64,000 nucleotides of DNA from Forficula auricularia (GCA_024734495.1 JALMQS010000427.1:1-64000), one strand, 5' to 3'. Positions 1 through 12,512 are shown, counted from the stretch's first letter. Notes: generated from the sequence alone by a model not told the origin. Program-made: numbers and translations.

Positions 1-1164
1 TGTATTAGTTATTGTTTAATATTGGTTAGTTTTTTATAACAATGGTAAGAAGAGTTTCTCAATTATAGTTAAATATGTATGTAAACTTTCCGATATCCCG
101 TATAGTGCAATGTATAAGAGTCTGAAAAACTTTATCTTTGGAATTTAATATCTCCGGAACTATATTGTTCATAAATTTCGTTTTGCCACCACACGATGCA
201 GAAGTATTTAAATAATAATCTGTCTAAATTTCAAAAAATCCTAAAAAAACCCATATGATGAAACAACTACTTTAATGTTTAAGTGCTTAGCAAAAAGAAA
301 ACTTGTCTTTTCATATAAGTCATTCAAAACTTCTAGGGGAAATTCTGGCTTCATTGTGGGACGGTATTTTTTACATTAATTGAAAGGTTTTGTTGTGCCA
401 GCCGGCGCTTCTCTTTATTTTTGCGCGCCCTTGGCGGGGGACAACCCTTAAATACGGAGCTGAACACACAACTATATAATCAGAAAATAATAAATTTATA
501 AATTTCACAATGGATAGTGCAACCAAAAATATTCTCTCATATCATGACCCGATCTATTCATCATGTTTTGTTTTTAGAATAATTGAGACTACAAAAATCT
601 GTACACATACCTCCAATAGAGATTGTTAAGAACATTCAATTTTTCCTGATAAAGAGACATTTTGACAAACTTTTCACAAAATTACAATACACAAGTTCAT
701 TGCTATTTGAAATACTAAATTAAATAATCATTTTTTGATTTTCATTGACCTGATCCAATCATCAAAGTATAACAAGCGAAAAGAAATATTATAAGCAGAA
801 TACCTATAAATATGTACTTATTTTTTATATAATGTGTTTTCTTCTATTTATTTAATCTTTCGAAGAATGAAATAAAAAAAGATAAAATCAACATTACTAT
901 TCGTGGCAATCATAACCAATCTATAATTATAGAATATCTGTTGAATAATTATTGAATAGTATTTACATCATCTCTATATATAAGCAAATAAAGATGTTTT
1001 TTAAGGTTTTCAATACCTTCATTAGCAAATATAATTTTCTATACAAGCATTATTTTTTTTTTAATTAGGATTCAGCACAAGATAAAATTGCATTTTTCCG
1101 TGGATACCTTCTTGAAGTTGGGTATACATACATGTAGCTAGCATTATTTATTTATTTTTTAATT
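1..1164. other. AT-rich DNA, no gene seen
   Basis: No open frame resembling a protein family and no recognisable repeat. A short GC-richer patch lies near 395-440. I see nothing else in it. Confidence 0.5.
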
Positions 1165-1602
1165 TTAATATAAAGTATGGACATTTTAAGTAAAAGATTT
1201 CTGAGTTCATCTCTAAGTTGTTGATACTATATATCTATTTACCAGGAATATATCCACAATTTTTCGAGGGCGGAGGGGAAATTTCTTTTAACAAAAATAA
1301 TTTTCGTTTTAATAATGTAAATATATTTTAATTTAAAAATATTGGAATAAAAGTAAAAAAATAAAATAATTGAAGATATTATAAATTAGAATTTTGTGAG
1401 TTTGCATTTGTATATAGTATTGAATAATTTCAGGAGAGGGGATGATGCAAAACTTGAAAAGTTTTTGTTTTGCCGAGAGTAGCTGGGAGTTGATTTGGTT
1501 CACAAAGAGAAACAAAGAGGTTGTCCCACTGCTGCTTGATGCAAATAAACAAACTTATATATCAGAGTTGATATATCTGTATATATATATTATTTATTTG
1601 TT

Positions 1603-1641
1603 TGAGACTATAGTTTTCGAAGACTTGGTCTTCATCATAAG
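1603..1641 (-). ncRNA. degenerate hammerhead-like core (P1, left arm)
   Basis: Read on the minus strand: CUUAUGA (one change from CUGAUGA), a U, helix II GAAGAC/GUCUUC, then GAAAAC, UAUA and GUC. The core G5 to U change and the extra A predict loss of activity. It faces the better copy at 1696-1736. Confidence 0.4.
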
Positions 1642-1695
1642 TCTTTTTTGATAGCACAAATGTTTTGTTTTTTCATGGAAGATCAATATCCATAC

Positions 1696-1736
1696 GACTG
1701 ATGATTGAAGACCGAAGTCTTCGAAACTATAGTCTC
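1696..1736 (+). ncRNA. hammerhead ribozyme-like motif (P1, right arm)
   Basis: CUGAUGA at 1698-1704 is followed by UU and a perfect 6-bp helix II, GAAGAC (1707-1712) with GUCUUC (1717-1722), loop CGAA. GAAA is at 1723-1726. C1727 can pair with G1732 and A1726 with U1733 around a UAUA loop, giving a 2-bp helix III. The predicted cleavage triplet is GUC at 1732-1734. Next to the core, helix I is only GA (1696-1697) with UC (1735-1736). All core residues are present. The deviation is two unpaired U between A9 and helix II. Activity is untested. Confidence 0.55.
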
Positions 1737-2040
1737 AAACGAAACTAACAATATATATACGAGATATGCATCATCTCGATATATATGTGTGTATGTTTAT
1801 TTGCATCAAGCAGAGAGGGCAAACTTCTTTGTTTCTGCTTTGTGATAACAACACGGCTTGAAAGGTTCACATTTTATTAATACAAATTTTCATGCAAATT
1901 TTATCTTAATTTATTATAAATGATAATAGTTCAAAAAAGTCCCCGCTATACTGATAATTCGTTTATTTTTTCTGATTTTTTGTATTTTTAATCCTTTTTT
2001 ACAAGTGTTCCACGCTATATTTCAAAAATCGATAGACTAG

Positions 2041-2085
2041 TACAGTGGTTCCCAACCTTTTTCTAGGTTGCTGAACACTTTTTGT
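2041..2085 (+). repeat. hAT-like terminal sequence, solo
   Basis: Begins CAGTGGTTCCCAACC, the form common at the ends of animal hAT transposons. A similar end in the opposite orientation is near 47,870. No partner end or transposase is seen close by. Confidence 0.45.
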
Positions 2086-2119
2086 GAGCAATTTTCTTTA
2101 GCGGAGTACTTATTTAATT

Positions 2120-2530
2120 ACATTTCAGAAGGGTTGATTTTACCCCTCGAGAATCGAACCCGAGTGGCAATAACGGCAATCTGGGGCATTTGGGTACCCT
2201 ATGAGGTGCGTACTCCTTTGCCATACAGTATGTAAACCAGCTAAATATTTTATTGATGATTCTAAATTTAAACATATATAATAGCCATGCCATATAGCAT
2301 ATAGTTTAAATAAAAGTGGTTGAGTGTTTCGAATCGTGAATTCTTTAAAATTCGAAGGGCAATGACATGACTTTTCTGAATTAAATTTGAGAGAGTTCAA
2401 GTTGCCGATAGAAATAGAATTAAATTTTCTAAGAAAATCACAAGAGGTGTCATCTATTAGATCCAATGGGACGGATTATTTTAATTCCTTCAGAGGGGTT
2501 TATTTTTTTACTCCTTCGAGAATCGTATTG
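2120..2530 (-). repeat. TRC tRNA-like composite repeat, diverged copy
   Basis: Contains a minus-strand T-arm-like block, read here on plus as CGAGAATCGAACCCGAG (about 2148-2164), and the internal segment around 2255-2320 that also occurs at 36.4 and 54.75 kb. GGTGTCATCTATTAGAT near 2447 matches the tail of the better copies. It is diverged and internally rearranged. Confidence 0.6.
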
Positions 2531-3984
2531 TTTCAATGTAATTTTCATGGAGTTAAGAACATCAGTCTTGCTTTATTGTAAATACTATATTATATTTAAA
2601 TTTATTAGTAGAACATCTTCATTCTTAACTGAGCTGGCTAGTTTACATTTTCCTCGATTATAACTGCAAAAATTTACAGAGAGGGTACCGAGATTTGCCA
2701 AAGTTTTCACCATTTTCTTTAATTTTTATTGAAATTAATAATATATTCGAAATGTAGAATTTATGCAGTTTAAAATTTATTATAAGAGTCTAAAATATAT
2801 TTTCAAAACGTTATATTAGGAGTTCAATGCTTTGAAGATTATTTAATCTAATTAATTAATATTGTCTTAAATATGTGTAATTTGGCATGGTCAATGCGCC
2901 CTCTCTCCCTCCTCCCCCTCTTTGTACTAGTCCTTGCCAAATTTGCCGCCCCTCTGCTGGCCCTCAGGCGCACGCAAGTACTCCTACCACGCCTCCAAAG
3001 TGCTTCGAATTAAAACTCATATGGCTATTTCGGATAAATTCCTACAATCTAAGTAGCTCCAAATTAACTATATATCCTTCTTACTAAGTGGATATCATTA
3101 TTTTTAAAAAATTTCAAAATTTTCTGTGAAATATTACACTGAACTATTTTTTAATCTTCGATGTTCCTAGTTCCTACTGGCTTATTTAGATAAATAACTT
3201 TTTAAAATTCATAAATAAATTAATTCAAATAGAAATATTATACTATACAGAGTATGAGAGAGTATTTTAATTGTGCATGAAAAAATGTGTTTTTAGGCCT
3301 TTCAGCTTCCAACAAAATCTTATTTAGTTAGTATCAAAATGCCTGAAAATACATATACATGTCTCTGCACATGTATGTATATGTGTGACCAAATTTTGGT
3401 GAACACTCCTAACTCAAAAACAAATGAAGCATTCAAAACGAAATTTCACCTTTTTCTTTAATTTTTCTAAAGTTTATAAATCGATTAACCTAAATTCTCG
3501 TTGTTTTATATAGTGTACATTTTCTATGCGGAGAAATGAGCAATTTTGATCTCTCTAGTTTTAGAACTTCAAGTTCAAAAATGCAGATAAAAATCATTTT
3601 TTAATGATTTAATTTAAATTTTAAGTCGATGTAATAATATAGACATACCTAAATGAACAATTTACCTAGTCTTGAAGGAGTTTTTACTTTTTTATTAAAT
3701 AATAAATTAATGTGGTGGTGAGCGATTATTAATTAAATTTGATCAAGAAAAATGACTAAAAGGCCTTTGATAGAATTTCTCTTTCTTGCGACTATGACTG
3801 GTAAGGATCCCGAATACAAGTTCAGACTTGTTTCAGATCATTAGAGATTAATTTCTTAATTTCCATTATTCTAGAAATGCCCTTTTGCATTTGAAACTTG
3901 GACCAAAAGGATGCTCGTTATAAAACGGTTGTTTCTTTTTAAATCCCGAAAATAATCATTTCCATAAATCTTTAATGTGTTTAA
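2531..3984. other. AT-rich DNA, no gene seen
   Basis: No protein-like frame. A CT-rich stretch at 2898-2960 is local composition only. No repeat shared with the rest of the window was recognised. Confidence 0.45.
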
Positions 3985-4850
3985 AGCTAAAATGAAAAAA
4001 TTTAACTAGAGAAAAAGAACTGAATATATTTTTGAAAAGAACATAAAATAATTTTTTTAATGTGTTTTAAACATTATATCAGACAAAAAAAGAGGGGGGG
4101 AGTGAAAAATGAAAATTCCCAAGCCCTTTCGACCAAACTCAACCAAATTTTGTATACATATTCTGTGGGCCCCAAAAGACTAGGAATGCAAAAACTAACC
4201 ACCCAAAATGGGAGGGAGGTCAAAAATGAAAATTATAGCCCTTTTGACAAACTCATCCCCACTCTGTACACATATTCTGTGGGCCCCCCGTAGGCCTAAG
4301 GGAATACAAAGACTAACCACCCAAAATGGGGAGGAGAGTCAAAAATGAAAATTCTAGCCCAACACAGGCCAAGCTCAACCCAATTTTGTATACATATTCT
4401 GTGGGCCCCCAAAAGGCTGGAAATGCAAAAACTTGCCACCAAAAATGGAAGGGAGGGTCAAAAATGAAAATTCTAGCCCATGCGACCAAACTCAACCAAA
4501 TTTTGTATACACATATTCTGTAGACTAAGCTAGAAATGCCAAAAACTAACTACCGCAAAAATGAAAATTCTAGCCCTTTCGACCAAATTATGTGTAGAAA
4601 ATTTGGTTGGTTACTGCAATTTCTAGTGTTCTGGATGGTCCACAGAATATGTATACAAAATTTGGATTGGTCAGTCAAAAGAGCTAGAAATTTGCATTTT
4701 TCCCTCCACCCTTTTTTTTGTCTGATATAATGTTTAAAACACATAAAAAAAAATTATTTGTATGTTCTTTTCAAAAATATATTCAATTCTTTTCTAGTTA
4801 AATTTTATTTATATCTCTTCAAAATCTGGTAGATCTTTGTGCCCCACCTA
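3985..4850. mobile_element. TIR element filled with M118 monomers
   Basis: The outer parts (about 3985-4085 and 4705-4850) are inverted copies: TTTTTGAAAAGAACAT and TTAAACATTATATCAGACAAA on the left, their complements on the right. Between them lie tandem monomers of about 118-120 bp starting near 4101, 4218, 4338 and 4457, with a shorter unit near 4555. Each has a TGAAAATTCTAGCCC block and a TTTTGTATACATATTCTGTG block. The last unit near 4640 is flipped. The right end matches the TIR of the better copy at 24,381-25,081. The left terminus is missing. No transposase is encoded. Confidence 0.75.
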
Positions 4851-5634
4851 ATCAAATATTCAGCTCAGGAATTTAGGAGAGTAGAAACTTTTATAAAAAA
4901 ATTAAAAGTACACAATCACATTATACTAAATCGACGAGGGATGATAGAAATAAATCTCTAACATTCTAAATTTTTGAGAAAATATTCAATATAAATAGAC
5001 AAAGCTTTTACTTTTTTCCGCTCAAATCCAATTTCTCACCATAAAATATATTGATACATGCCTTTAATCTAAAAGATGTTTATATAACTTGAAATTTCGC
5101 TTTACTATATATGTTAGTTATTATTCATTTTGGCTGCAAATTAAAATGTCTTTCGAATAAAGAATAATTTTTTCCCATATACTCCGGATTTTACAAGTCT
5201 TATTTAAAAATTGATAATATTTGATAAGATAATATTTTTGCAATTATTAATTTTTATTCTTTAAATGTTTGTTTCTTAAGGATGTATTAATCATTATCAA
5301 TATCCGGAAAGAAGAATATTTTCATTAAAGAATAGAATTATTCTCGAGGCGATTTTTTGAAATATAAAATCGTCGATTTTCAGAGAATTTGAGACCGTTC
5401 GCTGGTTACACACACACTTCTTAATTTCTCCTAAATATCAAATTATTTATTTATTTTATTATAATCTAAACTTTCCACCTGACGTAATATAAAATTCGTA
5501 GTAAAAAATAAAGCTTAATAGGTACGCATTATTTATTCGAAACTCTTTATCTTAAATAATTTCAAGAGTATTGATTTGAATTAAATAAAATAAATTAAAA
5601 TTTTATTTTTAAAATATTTCATGGATTTAGTTTT
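4851..5634. other. AT-rich DNA, no gene seen
   Basis: No protein-like frame and no repeat that I could match elsewhere in the window. Confidence 0.45.
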
Positions 5635-6228
5635 TTAACCGACTTCAAAAAAGGAGGAAGTTCTCAAAATTCGACTGAATTTTTTTGTTTTGTCCTGTAG
5701 TTACCTCATATCTTCAGTCCGAGTGTGCAGACCGATTTTGTTGATTTTTTTCCATTGGGATCAGTCTAGTTTCCGATTGAGTCCGTTTTTCTACATTGGT
5801 TTATTGGACCTTTTTTGGACATCTGTTTGTTCAGGTTCACAACTTCTTTGTTTATGAACCGATTTTAATGATTCTTTTTATGTGGAAAGAGATTTCGTAG
5901 GGGTCGTCCCATATTAATTTGGTCAAGTTTCTGAAGATACTAGATCAATGACGAAATAACGTAAATCTCCATTTCTTATGGGCACTAAATAACCGCAATT
6001 ATACTAAGTAAATAGAATAGAATACGTTTGGTGGGTACGCTCGCTTATATAGTTTTTTTGAGCGCCGACTTCAAAAGTACGGTTTCATGTTAATATTTCG
6101 TCGTTTAGTTGTAACCTAAATTAGATAATAATTTTACACCTTTTTAGCGTATTTTTATTTTATTAGCACAAGTTACTTTAGTTATTTTATTTGTTGCATT
6201 TAATTTTTTTGAAGTCGATTTTTTTTTT
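5635..6228 (+). repeat. ACC family copy 1, internally deleted
   Basis: Starts AACCGACTTCAAAAAAGG and ends near GAAGTCGATT at 6212-6221. It carries the family segment TGGTCAAGTTTCTGAAGAT (about 5920) and GGGTACGCTCGCTTATATAG (about 6031). Compared with 8.7 and 48.4 kb it lacks part of the hairpin arm and the internal open frame. Confidence 0.7.
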
Positions 6229-7654
6229 AATGCTTTCGCGGAATCGTCTCTTACTATGATTTTTAAATGTGATAGAGTGAAACATTTTTGTAGAATATTT
6301 CTCTATCTACAGATGCTAAAGTGGGCTTATTGATTGGGTTTTTAATTTCTTTCTAGTAAAGTGTCGACTCGAGTGCTGGATTTATTTCTCCTGCGTAGTC
6401 CACTGCGAGGAGGTTTCTTGAATTCGACCCACGAGGTATGTATCTAAGACACCTAACATACTAATTGAGGGTACAAAATTAAGTTTTCCATTAGATCAGC
6501 ACTTCTTAAACATTTTTATTCGTGACCCCAGATTATATATCTATATGGAATTAATAAATATTTTTACTAGTAAATCATCATAAAAAGAATTTAATTTTTT
6601 GAAGCTAGTCTTTATTAAACATACCTAATATAATATTTATATAATTAATTAAAACTAAAATTCCAACTATTAATTAAATAAATATGCTTGTTTCTTTCTT
6701 ATTAGAAAAAGAATCAAATCTTGGTTTAATATTTTAATACTCTGCAGAATTAATACCATCTTCAAAAAAATTTTTCAAATTTCATTTGTATTTTTATTTT
6801 AAAATGCTGTGAACGTCATTTCCGTCAGAAATATGTAGTTTTCCACAAAATGGCAAAAATATATTTATGACCATTTCAGAGATTGAAAATTCTGCACTAA
6901 TCCCCAGAAGCCAAAATATGTTCAGTGATGTACCTCAATTAATTTTTGTGAACTGATTTTTTGGTCACTTGCCCATTATAATTTTCATTGCCATTGACGT
7001 TTTGTATGTTTTTGCGACCCAAAATTTAGTTACATTATTCAAAATGAGGTCGCAACCTATAGTTTAAAGTACTGCATTAGATCAATTTACACATTTTCAA
7101 TAGAAATATTATTATTAATAGTAATAATATGTACAAACCAACAAAAATAAAAAAAATAATCTTATTTCCTGAGGCTTTTGCAGTGCTGGTTTTGAAAATT
7201 CCATTGGATAGACGGTATCCGGAATCTGGTTTTAAAAATGCAATTTGATCAAATCTCTTAAAAATACAATTTTTGGCTAATATTAAAGGCGTGCATTGTT
7301 TCAGAACAGCAATATGCATGACATCAAAATATTTAATTTTATTAATTTAAATAAAGCTTAATCGATCAATACACATTATTACAATATACCTAATAACGCC
7401 TGTTTTTAGCTCAATCAAATTTGATTTATAGTAAAAACAAACAAACTAAAATTATATTTTTCGAATGAGAAAAAACTTTTGTAAGAAAATGTACTTTTAC
7501 TTATAGTTTTTTTTTAATTATTATTATTATTATATAAATCGAATTCTGATTGAGATAAAAACACGTGTACTATATTGGAAATGATAGACGAAGTTTTTTT
7601 TCACTTAAATGTTTTGATGTCATGTATTACTTTTCTGAATCAATACGCCTTTAT
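6229..7654. other. AT-rich DNA, no gene seen
   Basis: A long region without protein-like frames. The frame on the minus strand at 7077-7319 has a hydrophobic C-terminal end but no family resemblance and no conserved context. I do not call it a gene. Confidence 0.4.
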
Positions 7655-7776
7655 AACTCAGGCAAAAATCTACAAACGACACAAAGGGTTGTCCTCTGCT
7701 TGATGCAAATAAACATACACAGATGTACATATCGAGATGATATATCTGTAATATATATATATTATTTATTTGTTTT

Positions 7777-7818
7777 GAGACTATAGTTCTACGAAGACTT
7801 GATCTTCATCATCAGTCT
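7777..7818 (-). ncRNA. hammerhead-like core (P1 copy 2, left arm), damaged
   Basis: On the minus strand CUGAUGA is intact (complement of 7809-7815), followed by U and GAAGA...GUCUUC. The GAAAC block is interrupted (GUAGAAC) before UAUAGUC. Probably inactive. Confidence 0.4.
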
Positions 7819-7914
7819 TTTTTTAATTAAAACTGCTTTTAGTTTTTTCATAGAGTAAATATCCATGCGATAATACGACCGCCTTATGAAAAACAAACAT
7901 TTATAGTTAAAAGA

Positions 7915-7956
7915 GGCTGATAATGAAAGACCAAGTCTTCGAAACTACTAGTCTCA
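7915..7956 (+). ncRNA. hammerhead-like core (P1 copy 2, right arm)
   Basis: CUGAUAA at 7917-7923 (G8 to A), U, then GAAAGAC/GUCUUC with one bulge, GAAAC at 7941-7945, UACUA loop and GUC at 7951-7953. One core change; otherwise the same layout as 1696-1736. Confidence 0.45.
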
Positions 7957-8394
7957 GACAAATAAATAATATATACATATATGCAGATTATATCATCTCG
8001 ATATATATGTGTGTATGTTTGCATCAAGCGAGAGGACAACCTCTTTGTTTCTCTTTGCCAATCAACTAACTCTGCTACTTCCGCAAAGAGCAAAACTTTT
8101 TCAAGTTTTGTATCAAAATCCCCTCTCCTGAAATTATTCAATACTATATATAAATGCAAACTCACAAAATTCTAATTTATAATATCTTCAATTATTTTAT
8201 TCTTTTTTACTTTTATTCCAATATTTTTTAAATTAAAATATATTTACATTATTAAAACAAAAATTATTTTTGTTAAAAGAATATTTCCCTCCTCCCTCGA
8301 TAAATTGTGGATATATTCCTGCTATATAGATATATAGTATCAACAACTTAGAGATGAACTCAGAAATCTTTTACTTAAAATGTCCATACTTCCT

Positions 8395-8470
8395 CTTACC
8401 TCTTTGTTTCTCTTTGTGAATCAACAACTCTGCTACTCTCGGAAAAACAAAAAGCTTTTCAATTAAAAAT
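8395..8470 (+). repeat. P1 terminal fragment
   Basis: CCTCTTTGTTTCTCTTTGTG, then AATCAACAACTCTGC and a GCTTTTCAATT end repeat the outer arm of P1. It abuts the flank module of copy 2, so it is a second partial insertion or a rearranged end. Confidence 0.6.
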
Positions 8471-8702
8471 CACCTTTTTCGAAGATTTGACCAAATATAA
8501 ATCAAATTGAAGTAAAAAGTGTAAATTTTTCAAGACTCGGTAACATGCTTGCAGTTTCCTTGAATTAATTAATTTATTAAATGTTAATTCAAAACACACC
8601 TGTTCGATTTTTTTTTTTATTTTTTACTATAGAAACGAATTAAACTCTCTGTCTGTCTGTATTCAAAAATTCAAATTTATAATTTTTATAAAAAATAAAT
8701 AA

Positions 8703-9652
8703 ATAAAACCGACTTCAAAAAAATTAAATGCAACAAATAAAATAATAAAACTCGAAAATAAAATAAAATACACTAAAAGGTATAAAATAATCATCTAATT
8801 TAGTTACAACTAAACAACGAAATTTTAACATGAAATCACTTTTTGAAGTCGGTGCCAAACATATACATTTTATGAATCAAACTCGACCGATTTTAACTCA
8901 GTACGATTGGCGGGTACGCTCGCTTATATAGTTTGTTTAGCACCGACTTCAAAAAGTGATTTCATGTAAATATTTCGTCGTTTAGTTGTAACTAAATTAG
9001 ATTATTATTTTATACCTTTTAGTGTATTTCTATTTTATTTTTGAGTTTTATTATTTTATTTGTTGTATTTAATTTTTTTGAAGTCGGTTTTATTTTTTTT
9101 TTATAAAAATTATTATTATTTTTCTCTTTTTAGTGATGTTATTAATAGTGACTTAATATAATACCTTGCATGCTCTCGTAAGAGAAAGGGTCGAGCGAAT
9201 GAATCAGAAAATGATAATAAAATTAAATTCATAAATATAGAAATTCTCTAGAAACGTTTGCGGGTTTTAAATGAAAGTTTTAAGATTGATTTTTTTATAA
9301 AAGATTTTATTTATTATAATTTAGATTATTTAGAAATTGACGTTAATTTGTCATTGATTATATCATCAGAACTTGACCAAATTAATATGGGACCACCGCT
9401 AAGGTACCTTCTTTCAATCTAAAAGAATCTTCGAAATCGGTTCATAAACAAAATAAAAGAAGTTATGCCTAAACAAACATAGCAAAAAAGGTCCAATATC
9501 AATGAAAAAAAGGGACCAATCGGAAACTAGACTGAACCCAATGCAAAAAAATCATCAAAATCGGTTCACAATTGGCGAAGATATCAGGTAACATAGACAC
9601 AAAAAAAATTCAATCGAATTGAGAACCTCCTCCTTTTTTGAAGTCGGTTAAA
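8703..9652 (+). repeat. ACC family copy 2, near full length
   Basis: 8703-9095 is a long hairpin: ACCGACTTCAAAAAAATTAA and a CAACAAATAAAATAATAAAA block mirrored by TATTTTATTTGTTG and TTTTTTGAAGTCGGTTTT, around GGCGGGTACGCTCGCTTATA. 9096-9620 is a single-copy body ending in GAACCTCCTCC and TTTTTTGAAGTCGGTTAAAAA-like sequence. The body holds a frame resembling the open frame of the 48.4 kb copy, here with an in-frame TAG at the LEIL*KR position. Class unknown; the same motif is a common dispersed repeat in insects. Confidence 0.75.
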
Positions 9653-11254
9653 AAGAATTAATCGTTATTTTTCTTTTACTAATATAGAAAAAACATACTA
9701 TATATACTAAATATTAATCTAGTTTGAAAATTTTACGTAATTTTTCAATTTTTAATCGAAATTTTTTTCTGTTTTATTTTCCATGGTGTTTCGTCCATCC
9801 CTTCTTCATGTGTTCTTCTTCTTCTTCTCTTCTCGGCTTCATTCTACTCGTCACTTGAATCTGCACATCATAGCTTCGCATTCAATATAAGTACAAAATA
9901 TTTTTTTACAAGCATGGCGTTTAATTTATTATATAGGGATCAAATACTTTAAAAAATTAGAGATTTTTGCAATAGGATGTTTTTTCTTTCAGTATTCACC
10001 CTACAACATTTAATTTTAGATTAGAGATTTTATTAATAATAACAGAATAAATAAAATTAAATTTAACTTTTAAATTTAAAATTGCTTTTCATAAATTTTT
10101 AGAATACATTTTTCATTTTCATTTGATAAATTCATAGTAAAAATAATTCAAATTTTCTTTTTTACATATAGTAATTAAAATTTTAAATGATTAAATTAGT
10201 AATTTTTAAGAAGGATTAAAATGACGTCATAATAAATTGTTTTATTCGGAATTGCTGGTATTCATTTTGCACTTTTCATCTACATATTCATCATTAAAAT
10301 TTTTAATTTAATAAACTTTTCTAAATTTTTGCATAGAATTCAGTCTAATTATTTTTATGGAGTATTTTTCAAATTGAATTTTTGTTATAAATTAAATTCA
10401 GATATGATAGCAATTGATAGATTTACAGCATTCCCTTCAACCGTTATTGGATGGATCAACTGGTCCAAAGGATGGATCTTCAGAGGGCGGATTTATCTTC
10501 ACAAAGTAAGACAATTTCCATAGAATTGGTAGTTCTCTGGGTTTAAGATTATCGAATGTTGTTTTATTAGTCGATAGGGCTTGCAGGTTCATCGCCTCTC
10601 CCACCGTGGGATCCGCTACAAAACCACTACAAATGATTGCATGATATATATTTTAAGAATTATTATAAGCTCAAAAAAAGGGATAGAATTAGGAATAGGT
10701 GTAGGAGGGTGGGAGGGATACGCCATGCCAACGTAAGGGATGCTAATCTGTTTTTGAGATGTTTCTAGACAACTGTCTACGAGAACAGTGAGATGGCTTC
10801 TAGGTCTTCAGTATGGGCCGTTGCAATTATTCAAGGTGAATATTACACTTAAAATTTTTTGAATTTATTGATAAGATTGAGGCTGTCATCTGATTGATAT
10901 AATATTATCTATTTAAATAAATACAAATCTTTGATTAAAAACAATCTTCAAACGTTTTTGACATGCAATATTTAAAATTTAGAATTTACAAGCATAAATA
11001 TTCATTTAGAACGAAAATTCCCAATGTACCATGTTAGTAGCTAGCTATTCAACTAACCTGGGACACAATTCTGACTTTTCTAATCCCCAAATTTTAGATA
11101 AAGAACCGAATTTAGAAAACAGATTAATTTTAGAAAGGATCGAAATTTTAAACAATAAATAAGCTGACGTGTTCTGATGTGGTCATCTACTTGACTTTAC
11201 CATACAACCTGGCCTCTCACTTATATTTAATATTTAATAAAATTATTTATAATC
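9653..11254. other. AT-rich DNA, no gene seen
   Basis: 9780-9890 and 10,420-10,850 have somewhat higher GC and may be single-copy sequence. 10,690-10,720 is purine-rich. No protein-like frame, splice-delimited exon or shared repeat was recognised. Confidence 0.4.
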
Positions 11255-11462
11255 ATGTAGGGGAGGGGGGGGTTAGTTTCTCCTGGGGGCCCACTGATTA
11301 TGTATACAAAATTTTGTTGAGTTTGGTACAAGAGGCTATATTTTAATTTTTTAACCCCCCCACCCCCCAGTCATTTTGGGCGGTTAGTTTTTGCATTTTT
11401 AGATTACTGTTGGTCCACTGATTATGTATACAAAATTTGGTTGAGTTTGGTACAAGAGCCTA
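11255..11462 (-). repeat. M118 monomers, two units
   Basis: Two units in reverse orientation to 4.1 kb, each with CCACTGATTATGTATACAAA and GAGTTTGGTACAAGAG. They are about 110-120 bp apart and preceded by a G-run. No TIR flanks are seen. Confidence 0.65.
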
Positions 11463-11494
11463 GATTAGCTATATTAAAACGATCAAATGAATAA

Positions 11495-11935
11495 ATTTTA
11501 AAGAATTTAAAAAAGTATTATCTTACTCTAGAGTAAAGTACTTTAAAATATAATTTTACTAAAAACTTTATTTTACCTTTTTTGTGGTCCCCAAGGTACT
11601 TAATTAGGATATTAAATTTCATCAAAATTGGTTAATTTATTTTCAAGATATTTAGAAAAAACTAAAAAAGTACTGAAATAAAGTATTAATGTTTGTTGCC
11701 CTATATGTACCAAAAACTAATCAGCGCTTCATTTTGTTAAGGTAATGGTAGGTTTTCAATTTCATTTCAATCGGTGCAACGGTGTGGAAAAAATCGTGTG
11801 CTAAAAAACGATAACATCCATCCATCCATCCATACATCCATCCGCACGCACTAAATGAAAAAATCGCACTTTTTGGCCTCTCGACGAGACCCCATGTAAT
11901 TTTTGGCAAAACCGTCACGTGCCAAAATTCAACCT
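11495..11935 (+). repeat. R460 repeat, copy 1
   Basis: Starts about AAAAAAGTATTATCTTACTC, contains GGTCCCCAAGGTACTTAATT (about 11,588) and GACGAGACCCCATGTAATTT (about 11,882). An internal CATC run lies at 11,817-11,841. Also present at 14.75 kb and, inverted and split, at 20.46-21.43 kb. Unclassified. Confidence 0.7.
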
Positions 11936-12084
11936 AATTGAATACTACAATTTGTGACCTTAATTGAGTCCATGGGTTCCGTAGTCTTTACCTGAGGACC
12001 CCTTGAAGTCGCGCTTGCCGCGAGACCGATTACAATACTTTCCCCATGCTTCGCATTGGATAAAGTAAAAATGAATGAACACTT

Positions 12085-12135
12085 GACAGGATAGAAGGGA
12101 AGATCACAGGTTCGAATCCTGTCTAGCGGTATTTC
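12085..12135 (+). repeat. tRNA-like T arm (3' half only)
   Basis: ACAGGTTCGAATCCTGT forms a 5-bp stem and 7-nt loop, with a perfect B-box type core. It is followed by CTAGCGG, which could be the 3' acceptor strand. No 5' half lies at the right distance, so it is a pseudo-tRNA or SINE remnant. Confidence 0.4.
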
Positions 12136-12281
12136 GTTTTTTTATATAGAATCAACTAACAGACTATTAAATATAACTATTTAAAAATTTCGCGTTTCCC
12201 TTGAATTAATAAATAATTAGAAATTATATTCATATTTTTTTACACGAATTTCTGAGGAACGTATTAACGTATTATGTTTAT

Positions 12282-12385
12282 TCGTATCAAGCAGAGGACA
12301 ACCTTATTGATTTCTCTTCATAAATCATCAACTCTGATACTCTCGGCGAAGAAAATCTATTCAATAAATTTGTATATAAAGACAC
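12282..12385 (+). repeat. P1 half-arm fragment
   Basis: GTATCAAGCAGAGGACAACC, a diverged TTTCTCTTCATAAATC block and an AACTCTGATACTCTCGGCGA block match the outer P1 arm. Confidence 0.55.
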
Positions 12386-12512
12386 TAAGAATGTTCCCTT
12401 TTACTTTTATATGAAACTTTAAAAAATAATTTGTTTTCAGATAATGTTTACAATAGCTTAACGTGAAAAGATATAACGTAATCTTATATTATTAAATGAA
12501 CAATTTTTGTAA

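Larger units (their letters stand above)
1165..1870. repeat. P1 snapback element, copy 1
   Basis: About 1165-1440 is a unique flank module. About 1440-1870 is a large imperfect inverted repeat whose arms carry CAAAGAGAAACAAAGAGG, a GCTTGATGCAAATAAAC block, an ATATAT run and GACTATAG. The flank module plus hairpin recurs in reverse orientation at 7655-8390, so this is a dispersed element of roughly 0.7 kb. The hairpin alone recurs at 17.7 kb and in fragments at 8.4, 12.3, 42.8 and 57.4 kb. Each arm has a hammerhead-like core near the hairpin centre. No protein is encoded. Class is unknown; the snapback form and ribozyme-like core suggest a Penelope-like or retrozyme relative (inference). Confidence 0.75.
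7655..8390. repeat. P1 snapback element, copy 2 (inverted relative to copy 1)
   Basis: Hairpin arms at about 7680-7820 and 7915-8100 match copy 1. The flank module at about 8105-8390 is the reverse complement of 1165-1440, including TGAACTCAGAAATC. Copies 1 and 2 therefore form a widely spaced inverted pair. Both arms carry hammerhead-like cores. Confidence 0.75.
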
